Assembly (NCBI GenBank): GCA_905250125.1
Contig: CAJNOL010001224.1
Coordinates: 1 to 64,000, forward strand
Length of the DNA: 64,000 nt
Direction: 5' to 3'
Source of the DNA: Rotaria sordida
Lineage: Eukaryota > Rotifera > Eurotatoria > Philodinida > Philodinidae
Shown here: piece by piece, positions 34,535 through 45,700 of the stretch
How the letters are laid out: each line of letters begins with the position of its first letter
Numbering within the stretch: position 1 is the stretch's first letter
Made by a program: the position numbers and the translations under genes
The notes under the pieces: model-generated
The model's database searches: none
What the model saw: only the letters and a program-made list of their open reading frames with translations
What the model was told of the DNA's origin: nothing

Positions 34535-35180
34535 TTAATTCCGAGATAATCTATATCGTTGAATCATTTCCAAAGATTTTCGATTGAATTCCGTTCGATT
34601 TTCCATATATTCTTTACCTATATCTATACAAAAATTTATGAGAAAAAAAATATATATATTAAAAAGATTTTTATTTTTGTCTAATAGAAAAAAAACTAAC
34701 CGAGATTGACTGAATAATCAATATCTGGATTGTCAATATGTTCAACAATAGCTTTAACAACATCGATTAAAGTCGTTCCAGATTTCCATCTTGTAGCTTT
34801 TGTTAATAGTGGATGACAAAATTTACCTTAATTTATTATTAATATATATTGAGTAAATAATACATTTACTTACCATCTTTATCAACATTTGGATGATAAA
34901 TCGGAGTTAAAAATCTAACTTCAGGAGGTTGAAATGGATAATTTAATGTTAATTTCATTTCTAGTTGAAATGCACTTTTTTTAAATATATCTGAATTTGG
35001 TAATATTCGCCCAATAATAACATATTCAGTATTTTTCGTTGAGGTTTCATCATCATCATCATTTTCATCGAATGGTGATTTATCAAGTAAAAATCTTACT
35101 GGTGCATCTTCTTTATTCGATAATTTAAGTTGAGTAATATTTGTCCAAAGAGCTTTATTTAATTTATTCGTATCAGTCAT
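34535..35180 (-). CDS. Ubiquitin-conjugating enzyme E2 (three exons, 173 aa)
   Basis: Exons 34874-35180, 34701-34826 and 34535-34623 join in frame. HPN at residues 96-98 and catalytic Cys106 ('HPNVDKDGKFC') are present, so it should accept ubiquitin or a ubiquitin-like protein. It is a diverged paralogue of the E2 at 5883-6436: shared 'RFLLDKSP', 'IIGRI.P.S.I', 'PFQPPEVRFLTPIYHPNV' and an 89-nt last exon in the same phase ('IGKEYMENRTEFNRKSLEMI'). Differences are an acidic insertion (residues about 38-50, four Asp in a row) and an extra intron at the codon preceding the active site. His instead of Val or Leu follows the catalytic Cys, unusual for the family. An acceptor-like TTTTAG lies 10 nt before the ATG. 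Confidence 0.9.
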
Positions 35181-35189
35181 TGAAATAAT

Positions 35190-37060
35190 CTAAAATAAGA
35201 ATATTTTAAATATAATCACTCTTTTTAGGCTTAATTTATATTGCTATTGTTTATCATTGCTTACATGGCATCGAATGAATAATATTAAGGATGATTGTTG
35301 ATTATTAGATAATACGAACAATCAGAATACACTCATATCAAAGTGATAAGATGAGTAATATAGAAAGGAAAAATAAGTGTAAGAAATGACTTTATTCTTA
35401 TCTCTAGTAAATTTAAATCAACGTGACTAATAATTGCACTTAAGAGTATCTCCTTTCTTTCCAGGATTTCTGGAGAATGGCTCATTAGAAAAATTTGACA
35501 TTTTCCGAGCAGGTAGATGTTAACAACTAGAGCAAAAGTTGTCATCACAGGTGCTGCCTCCTATGAGATATCAGCATCGCAATGGCAAAAAATAACTGTC
35601 CATTTCTTCGAGATACTATGTTCGATCGAACTGAAAACTTTTTAGATACTGTTTGAGATAACTATTCTCTTTCTTGTAGAGAAGAGTCTAGCAAAAATAA
35701 ATTGTTAAGTTGCTTGTATGTCCGCACTTCATTGATTGGTTGAAGAACAATGCAAAAACAAAAGGAATAATTATCTTAGAAACTTGACCAAAGGTAATCG
35801 AGGCTAAGAAATCCAAATCCAAGGTCAGTCTTAACTTGCATTTAAAATAGTATAATAATAGACACACATGTAGTATTGTCTATGTCATAACACGACCATT
35901 TAAACTTTAAATACTCTTTAAGTCCCAAATTACTAACAATTGTCTCAAAGCTTATCCAAAATGAAGAAATTCACCAGAAAAATCGATCAGTTTTTCTCAT
36001 TCGAAGTTCTATGGGAAAAAAACGAAGCATACCACAAGAATCAGCTCGTCGAGCTCTACAAACTGGTATATATTGCATTCAAAACTGGGACACACACTTG
36101 GAAACGTTCGGTCGTTAGAGAATGATGAGTCAAGGAACAATGAATGAAAAGAAAAGAAAGAAAAAAAACAAAATATTTGCAATTGACGTAAGAAAACAGA
36201 GAACAGAACAATACTGAGCATGTGTCATGGCCATCAGCCATGAAAATACGCCTCTCCATTTATAAATTTATGAATCTGTAAACTATAATTGATATAAAAC
36301 TTTTCTTTTCCTTTTTTGCTATTGCAACATGGTCATGCCTCTCCATTTATGAATTGATAAACTATAATTTACATAAAATTTTTCTTTTGCTTTTTCGCTG
36401 TTTCAATAGGAAAGCCTTTTTTTTTCATTTATTTTTCGAAATATTAATAAACAATTAGCTCTTCATTTATATTCGAATTTGAATTAGGCAATTCTTACAT
36501 AATCGTTTATAAGGAATTGATTTTTTTGTTGATTGAAATTTTAATCAATTAAACAGCTTAAAATACACTAACGATCAAAATCAAATGACGACTGAAATAA
36601 TCAAGAATAATCAGTTTAGTAAATTATTTTTTCAATCGATTTAGAAATTTCAATGGATTTAAATCTTATTACCGTGAAAAAAGCAGAAGTTTTATAGAAA
36701 AAAATGCGATTTCTAAGCTGATGATCAAAAATAATCTTAATTTTCTTACGTATATTTATCACTGAAGGATGTTTTATTTAAACTTTTACGAAAACAAATG
36801 GATATGGGACTCTACAGATGTGTGCAGATATACAAGCATACAAACGCATTTAATTTTATATTGTATGATACTTCATTCAGTCGAGGAAAATAAGAAAATG
36901 CTCTTATTGATATGTATAGCATAAAAATAGTCTCATGACGAAATAAATATGATAGACGCATCATCGTTGATTAAACGGTTCTTTTTTTATCATTGACAGT
37001 CGCATGAGAATAGAAAAAAAAGCGAACTACCTGAATGAATACAGGGCTTAAGGTTTCATA
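35190..37060. other. Intergenic region with small repeats
   Basis: At 35975-36080 a segment ('ataccacaagaatcagct', 'cgagctctacaaactgg') resembles motifs inside the TIR elements at 16.1, 19.7 and 30.3 kb. At about 36240-36410 a ~95 bp unit is tandemly doubled ('cctctccatttat..aattgat'). No supported gene; ORFs at 35940-36259 read through these repeats. Confidence 0.5.
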
Positions 37061-37260
37061 CGCATAAAATGACGTCACTATGATGCTATATGCATGATTT
37101 ATCTCTATGTTGATGACGTTATGCATCGTCATCTATGAGTCTTGCTAGGCAGTCAACAGATATATAAAGCTGAAGCACAGCTGTACAATTATACCATTCG
37201 ATAACTTGTGCATATTTAATTATTAATTTCTCCTCAAGCACTAAAAACCAATAAGCAGAA
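37061..37260 (+). promoter_or_regulatory. Promoter of the secreted-peptide gene: CRE-like palindrome and TATA box
   Basis: A perfect TGACGTCA (37070-37077) and a TATATAAA (37161-37168) precede the ATG at 37261 by about 190 and 100 nt, with a further 'gatgacgtta' in between. Spacing fits a TATA promoter with a leader of about 65-70 nt. Functional role is inference. Confidence 0.55.
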
Positions 37261-37422
37261 ATGAAACAATTTAATCAGATGGTTTGTTTTATCGTCATTT
37301 TGGTGTTGGTGGTAACAGTCTTCATAGCACAAACAGCACCAGTGGAAGATAGAGATTCTGAAATTTTACTGCGTCACATACTCAACAAACGTACGATTTC
37401 TTCATTTACCACAAGATTTTAG
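37261..37422 (+). CDS. Small secreted peptide (53 aa), possibly exon 1 of a longer gene
   Basis: The ORF opens with a textbook signal peptide: 'MKQFNQMVCF' then a hydrophobic run 'IVILVLVVTVFIA' and a likely cleavage after 'AQTA'. The mature part is about 28 residues, charged, and has a dibasic Lys-Arg near its end, so it resembles a peptide precursor (hormone, antimicrobial or other) but matches no family I know. Context supports expression: TATA box and CRE-like site upstream. A GTACGA donor-like site lies inside the last codons, and a strong acceptor (T-rich stretch ending 'ctttgtag', about 40305) beyond the minisatellite would continue the frame for ~38 codons. So the array could be its intron. 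The unspliced form ends with TAG at 37420. Confidence 0.55.
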   Translation: MKQFNQMVCFIVILVLVVTVFIAQTAPVEDRDSEILLRHILNKRTISSFTTRF

Positions 37423-37439
37423 CTCTCAGCACCGCTCAA

Positions 37440-39790
37440 ATAATCAGCTTCAACTCTTTGCTTGGAATCAAATGAAATACATGAATAGTTGTTTAGTATG
37501 AATTATTTCTTGATAGAGTGTTTCTCGATGATACAATCCACTAAAAATCTTTGCTTCAAATGAAGCAAAATATTTTAATAGTTGTTTGATATGCATTATT
37601 TTTTGATGGAGTGTTCCTTGACGATACAATCAACTAAAAATCTTTGCTTCGAATTAAACAAAATATATGAATAATTGTTTGATATGAATTATTTCTTGAT
37701 GGAGTGTTCCTCGATAATATAATTAACTAATAATCTTTGCTCTGAATTGATCAAAATATATGAATAGTTGTTTCGTATGAATTATTTTTTGCTGGAGTGT
37801 CCCTCAATAATATAATCAACGAAGAATCTTTGCTTCAAATTAAACAAATTATTTGAATACTTGTTTTATATGAATTATGTCGTGATGGCGTATTTCTCGA
37901 TGAGATAACCAAGACAAAATATTTGCTCTGACTTCATCAAAATATTTGAATAGTTGTTTTTTATGAACTATTTCTTGATCGAGTGTTCCTCGATGATATA
38001 ATTAACTAATAATCTTTGCTCTGAATTGAACAAAATATATGAATGGTTGTCTATTATGAATTATGTCTTGATGAAATGTTCCTCGATGATATAATCAACT
38101 AAAGATCTTTGCTTCGAATTAAACAAATTATTTGAATAGTTGTTTGGTATGAATTATTTCTTGATGAAGTGTTCCTTGATAATATAATCAACGAAGAATC
38201 TTTGTTCTCAATTAAACAAAATACTTGAATAGTTGCTTGGTATGAATTGTTTCTTGATGAAGCGTTCCTCGATGATATAATCAACTAAAATTCTTTGCTC
38301 TGAATTAAACAAAATATATGAAAAGTTGTTTCTTATGAATTATTTTTTGATGAGATGTTTTTCGATGAAATAATCAACTAAAAATCTTTGTTTCGTATTA
38401 ATCAAATTATTTGAATAGGCGTTTCGTATGAATTATTTCTTGATGGGATATTCCTCGATGATACAATCAACTAAAAATCTTTGCTTCGAATTAAAAAAAA
38501 TATTTGAATACTTGTTTTATATGCGTTATTTGTTGATGGAGTGTTCCTCGATGATATAATTAACTAACAATCTTTGCTCTGAATTGAACAAAATATATGA
38601 ATAGTTGTTTAATATGAATTATTTCTTGATGGAGTGTTCTTCGATCATATAATCAACTAAAAAGGGTTGCTCTGAATGGAACGAAAAACTTGAATAGGAG
38701 TTTCGTATGCATTATTTCTTAGTGGGGTGTTCCTCGATGATACAATCAACTAAAAATCTTTACTTCGAATTAAACAAAATATTTGAATAGTTGTTTGCTA
38801 TGAATTATTTCTTGATGAAGTGTTCCTCGATAATATAATCCACGAAGAATCTTTGCTTCAAATTAAATAAAATATTTGAATAGGTGTTTATTATGAATTA
38901 TTTCTTGATGTAGTATTCCTTGATCATATAATAAACTCAAACTCGTTGCTCTGAATTGAACAAAATATATGAATAGTTGTTTGATATGAATTATTTTTTG
39001 ATGGAGTGTCCCCGAGTCATATAATCAACTCAAAGTCGTTGCTCTGAATTGAACAAAATATATGAATAGTTATTTGATATGAATTATTTCTTGATGAAGT
39101 GTTCCTTGATAATATGATCAACGAAGAATCTTTTCTCTCAATTAAACAAAATACTTGAATAGTTGCTTGGTATGAATTATTTCTTAATGAAGCGTTCCTC
39201 GATCATATAATCAACTAGAAATCTTTGCTCTGAATTAAACAAAATATATGAATAGTTGTCTATTATGAATTATTTCTTGATGGGATTTTTCTCGATAAAA
39301 TAGTCAACTAAAAATCTTTGTTTCGAATTAAACAAATTATTTGAATAGTTGTTTCTTATGAATTATTTCTTGCTGGAGTGCTCTTCGATCATACAATCAA
39401 CTAAAAATCTTTGCTGCGAATTAAACGAAATATTTGAATAGTTATTTTATATGAATTATTTCTTGATGGAGTGTTCCTCGATCATATAATCAACGAAAAA
39501 TCTTTACTTCGAATTAAACAAATTATTTGAATAGTTGTTTGGTATGAATTATTTCTTGATNNNNNNNNNNTCGTTGCTCTGAATTGAACGAAAAACTTGA
39601 ATAGTCATTTCGTATGAATTATTTCTTGATGGAGTGTTCCTCGATGATATAATCAACTAAAAATCTTTACTTCGAATTAAACAAATTATTTGAATACTTG
39701 TTTTATATGAGTTATTTGTTGATGGAGTGTTCCTCGATGATATAATCAACTCAAAATCTTTGCTTCTAGTTGAATAAAATATTTGGACAT
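37440..39790 (+). repeat. Minisatellite, ~92 bp unit, about 25 copies, with assembly gap
   Basis: Tandem array of a unit around 'gaattatttcttgatggagt', 'gttcctcgatgatataatca' and 'aatctttgcttcgaattaaa'. Units differ by scattered substitutions and vary around 92 bp. The array starts just after the peptide ORF. It contains ten N at 39561-39570, so the true copy number is not known. Stop codons fall in all frames: it is not coding. Confidence 0.93.
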
Positions 39791-41558
39791 CAGCTCATAT
39801 CATTTATTTATCCGTAGTGTGTGTCAATAGGGAAAGGACCATTATCGTTCCTTTGAAATAAAAAGCATATTTGAATAGGATGTTTAAGCTAGGTATGTTG
39901 TGGCAGTATAAAATGTTGATGATAACTTATCGAGAGAATGCCTTGATAATGCATTCCATCATTCATATCTTTTTCTATGAATTTATTACATTTGCAGTAT
40001 TTTACGCTTTTGAATTAATTCGATATTTTTGTGAAACACGATCTAAAATTAGTTTTGAGGTGTAGGAAAAAAAACTTTGATCTCTCTCTGCTCCTCCCTC
40101 AGAGTGTGATAGATGCTAACTGCAGATCTTTATTTACTGTGACAAATGTTGTTTATATACAGTTATACATTGTATTTACAAAAATGTCTCGTTATAATGA
40201 ATGAACTAATTCCTCATTACATTTCTGAAACATTAAAAGGAGGATGAAGAAATGTGTCATTTTAATCCAGCAGAGATTGCATTAACAGCTTTGTTTTCTT
40301 TGTAGAACATTTGGTACCAGCACAACTTCATATTTTTAAATGGGACTGCACCACCAGCCGAAATCAAAATCAACAAACATTACATAGTAGTCAGCTCTCT
40401 CGTCTATTGTTGTAACTAGTTAGCTTTCTTTTTTTCATATTGTGAACCTATTTACTCTTTCCTTTCATATACTCATAAATTATTACTTTTTATTTATTTT
40501 TTTAATATTTTTCGTAATTATTCATACAAATAAACTAAAAATAAAATATACTTTGAGTTCATTGAACACTTTTTTGTTTTTGAATTTGGTTTTAAAAAAA
40601 ACTTGTGAATATTTCAGGTTAATCTTCATTCCATTTTCAATACAAATGACAAGTAAAAGATATAAAAGGCTTTTTAAAGTTATGTATAACTATTCTTTTC
40701 ATTCTTGTTTTCTTTAACTCATTAAAGCCGAAGAGACTTTTTCTTACAACAGGAGGAAGGTAGTCACAAAAATAGAGATTATGGACTCTCAGTATACTCA
40801 TACTATAGCTAAAAAGAATTACCTTGCTCTTCTACCAAAGATACATAATACCCTTTAAGGGACATATCTGGCCTTGTAAAAAACCGAAAGATAGTTCTGT
40901 AGATCTGAAATTTTGGCTATCTTTAGGTTTCACAGCCTTCAACGCACCCTGAAATTTTCATGCAAAACGGATGCTCTCTTGTTGAGATATTTGATACTAA
41001 TAAAAACCGGCCACATTTTGCAAAAGCTTGTCCAAAACCAACTTTTTTTGCAACATTCTGTATCTAGAGAAGGAAACAACTATTGTTGCTGAAAATTTCA
41101 GGGCACTTTAAGTATCATTAGAGGTACCTATGAGCAAAGTTTCAAATTAAAATTCCTTTGTTTCGATTTTTCTATGAGGGTGAATATCTCATCCAAAAAG
41201 CATTTTCTTTGAGATGGCATAATTTGCCAGTAGATCGGTTAAAAACTGACAGAATGGTTTCATTAGATACCTTGATGTTATGTTTAAGGATATTCCGTAA
41301 TATAAACAAGGCTGAACGTTGCATTTATGATTAAACAAAACTTTAAGAAAAAAATGTTACATTAAAAAAATCATCAGTCGTAAAAGATCTATTATTCCAA
41401 CTGACAGTCACTTGAAAATTATATTTTGATCTCGATAGGATCTCTAAGATCCTCTTAGTTCAGAAAAATATTGGTTTCTTTATACGAGATCTTATTAAGG
41501 TTTTTATTGTAGTTATTCAAATGTCCCTTCCAAGGGACATTCGGCTTTTAAAGGTTAA
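39791..41558. other. Intergenic region with repeat relics
   Basis: 40015-40330 matches 33840-34450 (see there). The strong acceptor-like 'ttttctttgtag' at about 40293-40304 could belong to the peptide gene. From 40850 to 41555 the sequence looks like an old element ('tttaagggacatatctggc' near one end, 'aagggacattcggctttt' near the other), not proven. The 91-codon ORF at 40442-40717 is AT-driven. Confidence 0.4.
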
Positions 41559-41816
41559 AACACTTTCATTTATATACCAATCGATAGCTATTTTGAAGCT
41601 CTACAAAATAATAGTGTTACGTGGATATAAATTTTGTAAAAAAAAGTGAATATAGGTGCGCTTAATGATCGCGAATATCAAAAATTGCTGTTTCTTTATG
41701 TCCGTGACTATTGCGTACCTATATTCAGTATGTTTCCTCAAAATTTATTCCCATGCAATAGTATCATTTTGTAAAGCTTCAAAATAACTATCGATTGATA
41801 CATAAATGAAAGTGTT
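41559..41816. repeat. Foldback MITE, ~115 nt inverted arms
   Basis: 'aacactttcatttat' at the left is inverted at the right end; arms continue through 'cgatagctattttgaagct' / its complement and 'gaatataggt' / 'acctatattc'. The loop is about 30 nt. No coding capacity. Confidence 0.8.
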
Positions 41817-42702
41817 ATAAACTGAAAATAAGAGAGAAAGATCATATCTCTATTATGATCTTAAGCGCTCGCTTCTTTCCCGCCCCCTCGTCCTTTGATT
41901 TTGATCAATACGATAAAATTATCGTTCACTTACTGATCAATGTGATATTTCTCAACGAATAATGTATATCAGCATTGATAATGAAATCAAATAACAAAAA
42001 ATTTTTTACCAAAATAATCAGCAGTGAAAACTCTACAAATCTTGCAAGTTTCATTCCCATTAGAAATAGTCATTCGTAATAACTGTAGATCTCCACCTCG
42101 GACGATCTCAAGGAATATAGGTGAAATAATACTATTTAACAATGTTGTCTCATATATTTTAACTGAATGAAAAGAGTGAAGAATTCTGAACAATGCAGGA
42201 TTGTAGAGCCGGTGACGCTGTATCGAATACACTATACTACTATATTGAGCAATTCAGCTTTCTGAAATCATCAAGAGCTCTATTTTTCATACAGTCGGTG
42301 ACCGATCAAGCTATTTGTGAGGTACAAATTTTTTTAAAGTTCAAATCAAGTTTAGTATGATTCGATGCGTCTTTTCACAAAGAATTCAAATATAATCTTG
42401 GATTTTATTTTTAACTTTGTTTTAGTGAAGCAAGCTATGAAACACCATTGATCAAGATTGTTTAGAACACCCATTTTTTGACATTTTACTGGTAATTACT
42501 GATAACAGTATTTTGCGTATATCTCCGTGAAAACAAAAGCTTTAAAAAAAATTTGTTTTAATCAAAATGCTTAGAATTAATAGCTGTACAAAGGCTGAAA
42601 ATTTCATCAAAATCGTAGATCACTTTTGTACAATATGTTTGAGATTCTGTGGAAATAACCATTTAACAAATTTTATTTATTTTCAAGTAGACAAAAGAAT
42701 AA
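41817..42702. other. Region downstream of the lectin gene, no gene supported
   Basis: A minus-strand ORF at 41987-42232 has no recognisable domain and no convincing splice borders; it may be a gene relic. The rest is the 3' flank of the lectin gene. Confidence 0.4.
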
Positions 42703-45700
42703 TTAGTAGATTGAGTTGTAAGACATGCCACTTTCTGCTGAATCATATGATTGAGCACGTCTGACACGTTTTTTCTTTTTGCATACACAGAAACATATAA
42801 TGATTGAAATTGGTAATAAAATTAATATAACAATACCAATACTTATGTAAATCCATGTATTGCTCGATTGTACTAAAGATAAATAAAGTATTAATAAAAG
42901 CTAAAATATATGAATATTATATATCTTCTACTACTTCAATAATGCGTACATTATTCGCTGTATGATTTCATCGGAAAACGTTGATAAAAAAAATAACAAG
43001 CTATTTTTTAGAGAAATTCAAAATACAACTAAATCTCAAATAAAATCGTATTTTCTTTTTGGTACATCCATTCCATGAACCCGAATCTGCCACGCATGTC
43101 AAACTTGAACGTTAAATTCAATTACTCAAGAATTTAAAAAAAAAAACTTTACTTATGTAGTGTCTCTCGAAGAACCACGATTTATACTCATCTCTGTGTA
43201 TACGGTGAAGTCTATCCTCATTTTATGTTTTGATACTACTGAAAAGGGCTGACTGAATCAATAAACTGGATGGACTTATAACTCCATTCGCAGGCAACTT
43301 TAGATTGATGAATTACGATTTAGTAATTTATTGTTTATGAGCAATCTAAAACATTTGATGCAATAGTGATGGGTTTTTGCTATTCCATTCGACATGTTCT
43401 GAGTCAAATATGGAAAATGTCTGTCATTCCAACACGCTCTATTAAAAGAGGATACACACGAACAACTGTTTGATTTTCTATTTTTGTGTTCGAATATCTG
43501 TATTAACAAGACACAGAGCTCTTCATATTCTTGTCATTGGTTTTAAATAGTGCATTATAGAGATGTGTACCAACCGCATTTTAACAGCAGCTTATTTCCG
43601 GGACTATGGGTTTGCCATATCAATTGTGAAATTCTATTGCTAGCAATTCTTTAAAAAAAGGAATGTACATCAAATGCTGAAAAGTTACTTATTTGTTAAA
43701 TCGTAATCAATTTCAATTAAAATTTATCCTAATAGGAAATCAACCTAACTAAAAACTGATGAGAGAACTTCTCCAAGTATCAGATCACTTTTCGATCGAG
43801 ACGATATTCATTTGATGGATGCTAGAGGGTAGTTAGAAAAGTCTAGAATGGTTTGGTTTTTCAGATTTTCGTTTTCGCGATGGATTTTCCAACAAAAAAC
43901 TGTAGTTACGTGAAAAATCGATTTTCGACTTCAAACTTTGTATGAGTAAAGTTCTTAATTAGATTAGTTGATTATGCACCTAATGTCTGTCCAAAAATTA
44001 AATGGCCGTGGGGTCTCTTTGGAATAACTCAAGAATGGAAAGAGCTAGAGAGTTGTGATTTTCACCATTATCTGAGCACATGAGGACTCTATATATTCGC
44101 TAAGATATGGTGGAGACCTTTGCAGATTCAGAGTTTCATCAGCGTCAATCTTTCAAACAGTACATCACAGTTTTGTAAAATCTCATAGAAATCTATATAT
44201 CTAAACTATGTAGAAGATAGCCCGGAGATTTCTTTGCAAAATGATGCAAGGCCCAACTCTATAGCTTTTGTAGTTTTGAAATGGCACTTATTTTCTTTAG
44301 TATGAATAACCGTAAAAGTTTTCAGCAAAATCCACGATACGCAAGGTTTTGTGTTGTAATAAACTATTATATGGATGATAAACAACAATGCCGTATACGT
44401 GTAAGTGAAACGGAAAATATGTTTGCTGGACTCCTCGCAAAACTATAATTCAACAATAAAACGTCCTAAGCGAATCCTACAAATAACATAGAAGACAATA
44501 TTGTCAGAAAAGAAACGTATTGAAATTATTCATAGTCATTATTGTTACTATTATCATCTTCATATAGGATCAGATTCTTCATCATCGCCAGTTTCAACTA
44601 ATGTTGATTCAACATAATGATCAGCTTTCTTGAATGTAGCTTATATCTTTTAACTTCTTCAAAAAATCCAACTGATATTAATTCATCACATGGAGCTAAC
44701 CAGTTGCTACAGAATTCACGAACATGACTTAATTTAAATGAAGCATTTTGATCTCGAATGTAATTTTTCCTAGCTATAATTAGATAAAATACTGAAGAAG
44801 ATTCTTTATATAGTAGTGCATGTAAATTTTTGAAATCAATAGTTTAAATTAAGCCGTTTTTGACACACATTGTTTTATAACATAGAAGTACACGAAATTA
44901 TATTATTTTTTTCAAAAACTTCAATTGCATATTCTGTCTGTTCTTTCTTTATGGATAGTCCGTTTCACTTACGCATATACGACATTGTTGTTTATCATCC
45001 ACATAATAGTTTACTACGAGATAAACCTTTGCTTATTGTGGATTTTACTGGAAACTTTTACAGTTACTCATACTAAAGAAAATGAATGCCATTTCAAAAC
45101 TACAAAAGCTGGAGAGTTGGGCCTTGCGTCATTTTGTAGAGGAATCTGCAGGCTATCTTTTACATAGTTTAGATATATAGGTCCTTATGAGACTTCAAAA
45201 AAGCTGCAATGTACTGTTTGAAAGATTGATGTTGGTGAAACTCTGAATCTGCAAGGATTTTCAGCATGTCTTAGTAAATATATAGAGTGTTCATGTATCC
45301 ACATAATGGTGAAAATCATAGCTCTCTGACTCTTTCCATTCTTGAGTTATTTCAAAAAATACCCATGACCATTTAATTTTTGGACAGACATTAATGTTTT
45401 CTTCTTCTCAAATGAATCAGGCTGTCGGATTCGAATTACATTGTTTACCTATCAAACAAAAATCTCACCTGTACCTATAACTATAGTTGTTGTTGTTTGT
45501 GGTGGTGGTGGATCTAAAATATAAAAAAAAAATATCTGTTAACTATATAATTATTTTTTTCATATTAATAAAATTCAAAGAAATGCTTACTTACGAATTT
45601 CACAAAGAGTGTACGTTCTCCAACTACAAAACCAATCATGCATACAAACTAATGCATCTTTAAAAAGAGCTAAACCAATACATGATTGTCGTTCTCCAGT

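Larger units (their letters stand above)
42873..45468. other. Last intron of the lectin gene (2.6 kb)
   Basis: Other introns of this gene are about 53-92 nt. The excess length comes from a dispersed repeat (43755-43982) and the 1.4 kb TIR element; the remaining sequence shows no exon. Confidence 0.7.

Noticed and set aside
37261-37422. RFamide neuropeptide, because the ORF ends in Arg-Phe
   Set aside because: There is no Gly after Arg-Phe for amidation and no repeated peptide unit; only a generic secreted peptide is supported.
37440-39790. Tandem array as a possible CRISPR
   Set aside because: Units are contiguous ~92 bp repeats without spacers, in a eukaryotic genome: a minisatellite.
40442-40717. 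91-codon plus-strand ORF rich in Phe/Ile/Leu
   Set aside because: Composition is what AT-rich DNA yields by chance; no splice sites, promoter or family resemblance.
41987-42232. 81-codon minus-strand ORF as a gene
   Set aside because: No start context, neighbours or recognisable domain; noted only as a possible relic.
42567-42764. Plus-strand ORF with Cys pairs (zinc-finger-like)
   Set aside because: Overlaps the last lectin exon on the opposite strand and the Cys spacing fits no finger family.
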